Of a stretch of DNA of 64,000 bases, positions 62,533-64,000 are shown piece after piece (the stretch's first letter is position 1; each line of letters begins with the position of its first letter). The notes below the pieces were generated by a model. The model searched no databases, had not been told where the DNA came from, and saw only the letters and a program-made list of their open reading frames with translations. Position numbers and translations under genes: made by a program. The stretch comes from Stenotrophomonas nitritireducens (GTDB lineage: Bacteria; Pseudomonadota; Gammaproteobacteria; Xanthomonadales; Xanthomonadaceae): the NCBI RefSeq assembly GCF_001700965.1, contig NZ_CP016756.1, forward strand, positions 3,276,501 through 3,340,500, written 5' to 3'.

Positions 62533-62828
62533 GCGCCAACGAAAAAATCTTCAGCGTGCTGCGTGCACCGCGAGTCTCTGAAAAGACCGCGCGCCTGCAG
62601 GAAATCTCCAATCAATACGTCTTCGAAGTTTCGAACGAAGCCACCAAGGCCGATGTAAAGGCCGCGGTTGAGCAGCTGTTCGACGTCAAGGTCGAGTCGG
62701 TCAATGTGCTGAACGTGAAGGGCAAGAACAAGTCCTTCCGTAACCGTGCAGGCCGCCGCGGCGATTGGCGCAAGGCGTATGTGCGTCTCGCCGATGGCCA
62801 GTCCATCGATGTAACGGCCAAGGCCTGA
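62529..62828 (+). CDS. rplW: 50S ribosomal protein L23
   Basis: A 99-residue tunnel-exit protein, the docking site for trigger factor and SRP. Core motif [15 protein letters not shown] and the extended loop [28 protein letters not shown]. It begins inside the rplD stop, so it is translationally coupled. Confidence 0.97.
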   Translation: MSANEKIFSVLRAPRVSEKTARLQEISNQYVFEVSNEATKADVKAAVEQLFDVKVESVNVLNVKGKNKSFRNRAGRRGDWRKAYVRLADGQSIDVTAKA

Positions 62829-62838
62829 GGTACATCCC

Positions 62839-63666
62839 ATGCCATTGATGAAATTCAAACCCACTTCTCCCGGCCGTCGTTCGGCCGTGCGCGTGGTCAC
62901 TCCTGATCTGCACAAAGGCGCGCCGCATGCTGCGTTGCTGGAGCCGCAGAGCAAGTCCGGCGGTCGTAACCACCACGGCCGCATCACCACCCGTCATGTG
63001 GGTGGTGGTCACAAGCAGCACTACCGTCTGATTGACTTCAAGCGCAACAAGGAAGGCATCCCGGCACGCGTGGAACGTATCGAATACGATCCGAACCGCA
63101 CTGCCCATATCGCCCTGCTGTGCTATGTCGACGGTGAGCGTCGCTACATCATCGCCCCGAAGGGCCTGAAGGCTGGTGACCAGGTCATCTCGGGTGCTCA
63201 CGCCCCGATCAAGACCGGCAACACCCTGCCGCTGCGCAACATCCCGGTCGGTACCACCGTCCACGGGATCGAGCTGAAGCCGGGCAAGGGCGCTCAGATC
63301 GCTCGTGCTGCTGGTGCAGGCGTGCAGCTGGTCGCTCGTGAAGGCATCTACGCCACCCTGCGCCTGCGCTCGGGTGAAATGCGTAAGGTGCCGGTCGAAT
63401 GCCGCGCCACCATCGGTGAAGTCGGTAACGATGAGCACAACCTGGAAAAGCTGGGCAAAGCTGGTGCCAAGCGCTGGCGCGGCGTCAAGCCGACCGTCCG
63501 CGGTGCGGCCATGAACCCGGTGGATCACCCGCACGGTGGTGGTGAAGCCAAGGCCGGCCAGGGTAATCCGCATCCGGTCACCCCGTGGGGTGTCCCGACC
63601 AAGGGTTACAAGACGCGCCATAACAAGCGCACTCAGCAGTTCATCGTCCGCGATCGTAGGGGCTAA
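62839..63666 (+). CDS. rplB: 50S ribosomal protein L2
   Basis: A 275-residue protein needed for subunit joining and peptidyl-transferase assembly. C-terminal signature [35 protein letters not shown] includes the conserved His. It lies 10 bases after rplW and six before rpsS. Confidence 0.98.
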   Translation: MPLMKFKPTSPGRRSAVRVVTPDLHKGAPHAALLEPQSKSGGRNHHGRITTRHVGGGHKQHYRLIDFKRNKEGIPARVERIEYDPNRTAHIALLCYVDGERRYIIAPKGLKAGDQVISGAHAPIKTGNTLPLRNIPVGTTVHGIELKPGKGAQIARAAGAGVQLVAREGIYATLRLRSGEMRKVPVECRATIGEVGNDEHNLEKLGKAGAKRWRGVKPTVRGAAMNPVDHPHGGGEAKAGQGNPHPVTPWGVPTKGYKTRHNKRTQQFIVRDRRG

Positions 63667-63672
63667 TCGACC

Positions 63673-63942
63673 ATGGCACGTTCACTCAAGAAGGGCCCGT
63701 TCGTCGATCACCACCTCGTCAAGAAGGTGGAGGCCGCTGCGGGCAGCAAGAAGCCGATCAAAACCTGGTCGCGCCGTTCCATGATCCTGCCGGAAATGGT
63801 AGGGGTCACCATCGCCGTTCATAACGGTAAGAACCACGTTCCAGTGCTCGTCAACGAGAACATGGTCGGCCACAAGCTCGGCGAATTTGCCGTCACCCGG
63901 ACCTTCAAGGGTCACGGTGGCGACAAGAAGTCGGGCAAGTAA
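63673..63942 (+). CDS. rpsS: 30S ribosomal protein S19
   Basis: An 89-residue head protein contacting S13 and the A-site finger. [18 protein letters not shown] at the N-terminus and [15 protein letters not shown] at the C-terminus are typical. Confidence 0.98.
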   Translation: MARSLKKGPFVDHHLVKKVEAAAGSKKPIKTWSRRSMILPEMVGVTIAVHNGKNHVPVLVNENMVGHKLGEFAVTRTFKGHGGDKKSGK

Positions 63943-63954
63943 GGAGAGATGACA

Positions 63955-64000
63955 ATGGAAGCGAAAGCAATCCTGCGCTCCGCGCGCATCTCTGCGCAGA
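63955..64000 (+). CDS. rplV: 50S ribosomal protein L22 (3' end beyond the window)
   Basis: Only 15 codons are visible (MEAKAILRSARISAQ), the expected L22 N-terminus. AAGGAG lies 8 bases before the ATG, and S19-L22 is the canonical order. Confidence 0.93.
   Translation, partial: MEAKAILRSARISAQ

Overview
The window is a chromosomal segment of a GC-rich gammaproteobacterium of the Xanthomonadaceae, most likely Stenotrophomonas (S. maltophilia complex or a close relative). The grounds are GTAG-type palindromes of the SMAG repeat family, a tandem pair of secreted S8 proteases resembling StmPr1/StmPr2, a GT41 enzyme resembling Xanthomonas XcOGT, and Xanthomonas-like ribosomal and RNA polymerase proteins. 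No plasmid, prophage, CRISPR or insertion-sequence gene is visible.

Positions 1-10.2 kb are accessory: the end of pntB, two paralogous AraC-type regulators, a TPR-sulfotransferase facing a TonB-dependent receptor plus 2OG-Fe(II) oxygenase, and a small membrane protein. Positions 10.2-24.5 kb mix housekeeping and secreted functions: sufT, ilvE, two tandem subtilases with PPC and P domains, a half-size asparaginase with ybaK, wrbA-DUF2069 divergent from yihY-tlpA, ppk2 and a TPR-O-GlcNAc-transferase-like protein. Repeats fill the gaps at convergent gene ends.

Positions 24.7-34.0 kb hold a conserved block: hemA-prfA on the minus strand, then TPR protein-lolB-ispE-tRNA-Gln-prs-rplY-pth-ychF on the plus strand. 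TPR-lolB-ispE are joined by ATGA overlaps. A 1.4-kb gene-free stretch (34.0-35.4 kb) follows. It is built of six ~120-bp paired-palindrome units interleaved with three copies of a second, ~130-bp element. Then comes a probable cyanophycin/beta-aspartyl-peptide utilisation locus: a TonB receptor divergent from an exported cyanophycinase-like protein and an exported Ntn-type isoaspartyl peptidase.

Positions 40.6-64.0 kb are the transcription/translation core: tRNA-Tyr, -Gly, -Thr, tuf, tRNA-Trp, secE, nusG, rplK, rplA, rplJ, rplL, rpoB, rpoC, rpsL, rpsG, fusA, a second tuf, then the S10 operon (rpsJ, rplC, rplD, rplW, rplB, rpsS, start of rplV). Two things stand out in this core: repeat elements inserted in the rpoB leader, and a 1.35-kb gap between the second tuf and rpsJ carrying a degenerate minisatellite bracketed by two hairpin repeats.
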